DNA of 64,000 bases from a bacterium (GTDB lineage: Bacteria; Bacillota; Clostridia; Lachnospirales; Lachnospiraceae). Below the pieces are notes generated by a model. It saw only the letters and a list, made by a program, of their open reading frames with translations. It was not told where the DNA came from and ran no database searches. Below are positions 61,668 through 64,000 of the stretch, one piece after another; the stretch's first letter is position 1; each line of letters starts with the position of its first letter. A program made the position numbers and the translations under genes. The stretch covers positions 1 to 64,000 of the forward strand of contig JALFNN010000065.1 of assembly GCA_022774325.1 (NCBI GenBank), given 5' to 3'.

Positions 61668-62555
61668 GTGAGAGAGGCTGTTGCACGTTTCTTTGGAAGT
61701 AATCTTCCGGAAGGTTTCTATTTTCCGGAGATACGGTTTGTAGATATTATTGAAATTATTATTATAGCGTTTTTGATTTATCAGATTATTCTCTGGATTA
61801 AAAATACGAAAGCGTGGATGCTGCTGAAAGGTATCATGGTACTTGTCGGTTTCATTCTTGTGGCTGCAATTTTCCGGATGTATGTGATTTTATGGATTGC
61901 AGACACACTTCTTCCGGTGATGGCAACGGCGGTCGTTATTATTTTCCAGCCGGAACTCAGACGTGCCCTGGAACGGCTGGGTGAGAAGCAGTTCCTGGCG
62001 TCTATGGTTCCGTTCGATAAGAAGGGACGTGAAAGCGTACGTTTTAGTGAACGGACGATCGATGAGATCGTAAAGGCATCTTTTGATATGGGTGCAGTGA
62101 AGACGGGGGCATTGATCGTTGTGGAACAGGCTACAAAACTGACAGAATACGAGAGGACAGGGATTGAATTGGACTGTTTGATATCTCGTCAGGTTCTGAT
62201 CAATATTTTTGAACACAATACGCCGCTTCATGATGGAGCAGTGATTGTGCGTGGAGACAGAATTGTATCAGCAACCTGCTATCTTCCGCTTTCGGACAAT
62301 ATGGGGATTAGCAAAGATCTCGGTACTCGTCACAGAGCGGCAATCGGTATGAGTGAAGTAAGCGATGCGCTTGTAATTTCTGTTTCGGAAGAGACGGGTT
62401 ATGTTTCGGTTGCTTTGGGGGGACAATTGGTTCGCAATGTAACACCGGAATATTTGAAAGAAAGACTGGAAGTCATTCGAAGCAAACATACGGAGACGGG
62501 GAAAGTAAAGAAAATATGGAAAGGATGGAGAAAGCATGAAAAAGACGCTGACTAA
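61668..62555 (+). CDS. cdaA: Diadenylate cyclase CdaA
   Basis: Makes cyclic di-AMP from two ATP at the membrane. Three N-terminal helices (residues about 25-100) precede the DAC domain, with catalytic DGA at 189-191 (HDGAVIVRGDRI) and RHR at 221-223 (LGTRHRAAIGMSE). It starts with GTG after a strong AAGGAGG. The 295-residue length is normal. It overlaps the regulator gene cdaR by 20 nt, as in other Firmicutes. The two upstream membrane proteins are probably on the same transcript. Confidence 0.96.
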   Translation: MREAVARFFGSNLPEGFYFPEIRFVDIIEIIIIAFLIYQIILWIKNTKAWMLLKGIMVLVGFILVAAIFRMYVILWIADTLLPVMATAVVIIFQPELRRALERLGEKQFLASMVPFDKKGRESVRFSERTIDEIVKASFDMGAVKTGALIVVEQATKLTEYERTGIELDCLISRQVLINIFEHNTPLHDGAVIVRGDRIVSATCYLPLSDNMGISKDLGTRHRAAIGMSEVSDALVISVSEETGYVSVALGGQLVRNVTPEYLKERLEVIRSKHTETGKVKKIWKGWRKHEKDAD

Positions 62556-63813
62556 AAATCTGGGACTTAAAGTGCTGGCGGTTGCCTTCTCCATTCTGCT
62601 CTGGGTTATCGTTATGAATAATGAGAGACCTATTACATCAAAGACGTATGTAGGAGTTCCGGTAACGTTGCTTCATACGGAACTTATTACTAATCAGGGG
62701 AATACTTATCAGGTAGCAGAGGAGTATAAGAAGGTAAATGTTACTGTTCGCGCAAGAAAGGATGTTCTGAAAGAAATCAAAGCAAGTGATATTAAAGTTA
62801 CAGCAGATGTTAAAAAGCTGAATACAGAGACACGAGCATTGATACCGTATGAGGTTATGATCCCTGCCTATCAGGGACAGTTTGTGGAAGCTTCGACAAG
62901 TGAGCCGAATCTGGTGATTTCAATCGAACTTGCAACTTCCAAAACATTCCCGATCATACCGAAATCATCCGGAGATCCGAGAGACGGATACCAAATCGGC
63001 AGTCTTGAGGCAGATCCGCAGCAAGTGAAGATCAGTGGACCGGAATCAGTTGTGAATTCGATTGCTAAAGTCATTGCTCAGGTGAATACATCGGGTATTT
63101 CGAGAGATGAGGTAAAGGAAGCGGATCTGGTTCTCTATAATGCGGCAGGTATTGTAATAGATTCAACTTTGGTAGAGACAAACCTTGGAGAGGAAGGACT
63201 GAGTGTAAAAGTAAAGGTGCTTCATACAAAGACGGTTCCGGTTAAATTCGATGAATCTGGCATTGCTCCGGCAGTTGGATATGTATTAGAAGGTGTTTCT
63301 GTCCAGCCGGAGAATGTTGATATTGTTGGAACAGAGCAGCAACTGAAAACCTTGACGGAGATTGAAATTCCGGCAGAGGTGCTGGCGGTGGATGGCCTGA
63401 CTAAGTCTGTAGAGAAGACGGTTGATATTACGGATTATCTTCCTGAATGGGCGAAAGCGAAGGATGAGAGTGCGGGAATATCTGTTCTTGTGAAAATATC
63501 TGTTACACAAATAGGCACGCGAACGTTGGAATATCCGGTTGGATCAATTTCACTTCTGAATGCGCCGAAAAATTATTCGGTGAAATATGAATCAGAAGGA
63601 AGCATCGAAATTGTGATCACGGCTGAAGATTCAGAGAGCCTTGATGACTTTACTTTAGAACAGGGAAGTGTGTCTATCAATCTGGTAGATATAAAGGAAG
63701 CAGGAACATATACGGTACCGGTTCAGGTGACACTTCCGGAAGGAATAGAACTGGTTCAGGATGTTGTGGTTCAGATTACATTAGAAAAGAATGACGGAGG
63801 AAATGATGGTTAG
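62536..63813 (+). CDS. cdaR: CdaA regulatory protein CdaR (YbbR domains)
   Basis: A 425-residue regulator of CdaA. One N-terminal membrane helix (LGLKVLAVAFSILLWVIVM) anchors an extracytoplasmic part made of about four YbbR-like beta repeats, seen as repeats of short strands with KTFPIIPKSSGDPRDGYQ and TKTVPVKFDESGIAPAVGYV at similar positions. The C terminus is acidic with Asn and Gly. The gene overlaps cdaA by 20 nt and the HPr-like gene by 8 nt. Such proteins modulate c-di-AMP synthesis, positively or negatively depending on species. Confidence 0.93.
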   Translation: MKKTLTKNLGLKVLAVAFSILLWVIVMNNERPITSKTYVGVPVTLLHTELITNQGNTYQVAEEYKKVNVTVRARKDVLKEIKASDIKVTADVKKLNTETRALIPYEVMIPAYQGQFVEASTSEPNLVISIELATSKTFPIIPKSSGDPRDGYQIGSLEADPQQVKISGPESVVNSIAKVIAQVNTSGISRDEVKEADLVLYNAAGIVIDSTLVETNLGEEGLSVKVKVLHTKTVPVKFDESGIAPAVGYVLEGVSVQPENVDIVGTEQQLKTLTEIEIPAEVLAVDGLTKSVEKTVDITDYLPEWAKAKDESAGISVLVKISVTQIGTRTLEYPVGSISLLNAPKNYSVKYESEGSIEIVITAEDSESLDDFTLEQGSVSINLVDIKEAGTYTVPVQVTLPEGIELVQDVVVQITLEKNDGGNDG

Positions 63814-64000
63814 CAAAAAAGTGGTTATTACAAATCCCACAGGTTTGCATTTGCGGCCGGCAGGACTGTTTTGTCAGACCGCTCTGGAATTTGCGTGTAA
63901 GATTACGTTTCGCCATAATAATTCAGAAGGTAATGCGAAAAGTGTACTGAGTGTTCTCGGAGCATGCATTAAAAAAGGCGATGAGATTGAAATCTTATGT
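63806..64000 (+). CDS. HPr-family phosphocarrier protein, cut by window end
   Basis: The first 65 codons of an HPr-like protein. With the ATG at 63806 the phospho-His falls at residue 15 (PTGLHLRPAG) and the regulatory Ser at residue 46 (NAKSVLSVLG), exactly the canonical numbering, which supports this start over the ATG 3 nt earlier. The residue after His15 is Leu instead of the usual Ala. Ribosome site GGAGG is 5 nt upstream. It overlaps cdaR by 8 nt, so it is translated together with the c-di-AMP genes. Whether it serves the sugar PTS or only regulation cannot be said. Confidence 0.9.
   Translation, partial: MVSKKVVITNPTGLHLRPAGLFCQTALEFACKITFRHNNSEGNAKSVLSVLGACIKKGDEIEILC

Overview
The window reads as a piece of a low-to-mid GC Gram-positive anaerobe of the class Clostridia, most likely family Lachnospiraceae. 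The grounds are protein content and signals rather than a database search: oxygen-sensitive class III ribonucleotide reductase (nrdD-nrdG), T-box leaders, strong AGGAGG ribosome sites, AsnA, MetA, a CBS-type family II pyrophosphatase, the rpmE-DUF1385-prmC-prfA order, and CdaA/CdaR. No rRNA, tRNA, CRISPR array, IS transposase or prophage was found. The window is mostly chromosomal core, with one accessory, decaying stretch at about 21.4-22.9 kb and one atypical gene at 47.6-49.0 kb.

Layout. 1-7.7 kb: 5' end of a MATE pump (minus), glnS, a small acidic membrane protein (minus), cardiolipin synthase, purA, asnA (minus) and two small convergent genes. 7.8-15.7 kb: a SEC-C protein, a threonine-type T-box controlling a thioesterase and thrS, a tandem DUF1540 protein, an AI-2E family transporter with metA, and a fchA-folD one-carbon operon whose FolD lacks the cyclohydrolase residues. 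15.7-21.4 kb: an XRE regulator divergent from an unknown gene, an alanine/glycine:Na+ symporter, then a tryptophan-type T-box in front of a trpXYZ-like ABC transporter. 21.4-22.9 kb: a 184-nt GC-rich palindrome, a 59-nt tandem repeat, an intact ATC-hydrolase-like gene, and two gene remnants.

23-32 kb: nrdDG under two NrdR boxes, dUTPase, thiW-thiM, an S1-domain protein (minus), CBS-pyrophosphatase, a flavoredoxin-like protein and an iron alcohol dehydrogenase with a terminator in its leader. 32-39.7 kb: a second MATE pump (minus), then a same-strand run of polysaccharide deacetylase, tcdA, rarA, nfeD, an SPFH protein, and a LytTR response regulator/GHKL kinase pair. 39.7-42.3 kb (minus): malic enzyme, TIGR01212 radical SAM protein, DUF4364 protein. 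42.6-47.4 kb: rho, rpmE, DUF1385, prmC, prfA. 47.6-50.7 kb: a composite exported C39-like peptidase, a rhodanese-PP-loop fusion and an alcohol dehydrogenase remnant. 50.7-64 kb: uvrB-uvrA with a candidate LexA box, an MreB/Mbl protein, recD2-comFC, two unknown membrane proteins, cdaA-cdaR, and the start of an HPr-family gene cut by the window end.

Themes: nucleotide metabolism (purA, nrdDG, dut), translation (glnS, thrS, rpmE, prmC, prfA, tcdA), DNA repair (uvrBA, rarA, recD2), folate one-carbon flow (fchA-folD), and envelope/second-messenger functions (cls, mreB, NfeD/SPFH, cdaAR). All motif, promoter and hairpin calls were made by eye; family assignments rest on recognised motifs and lengths.
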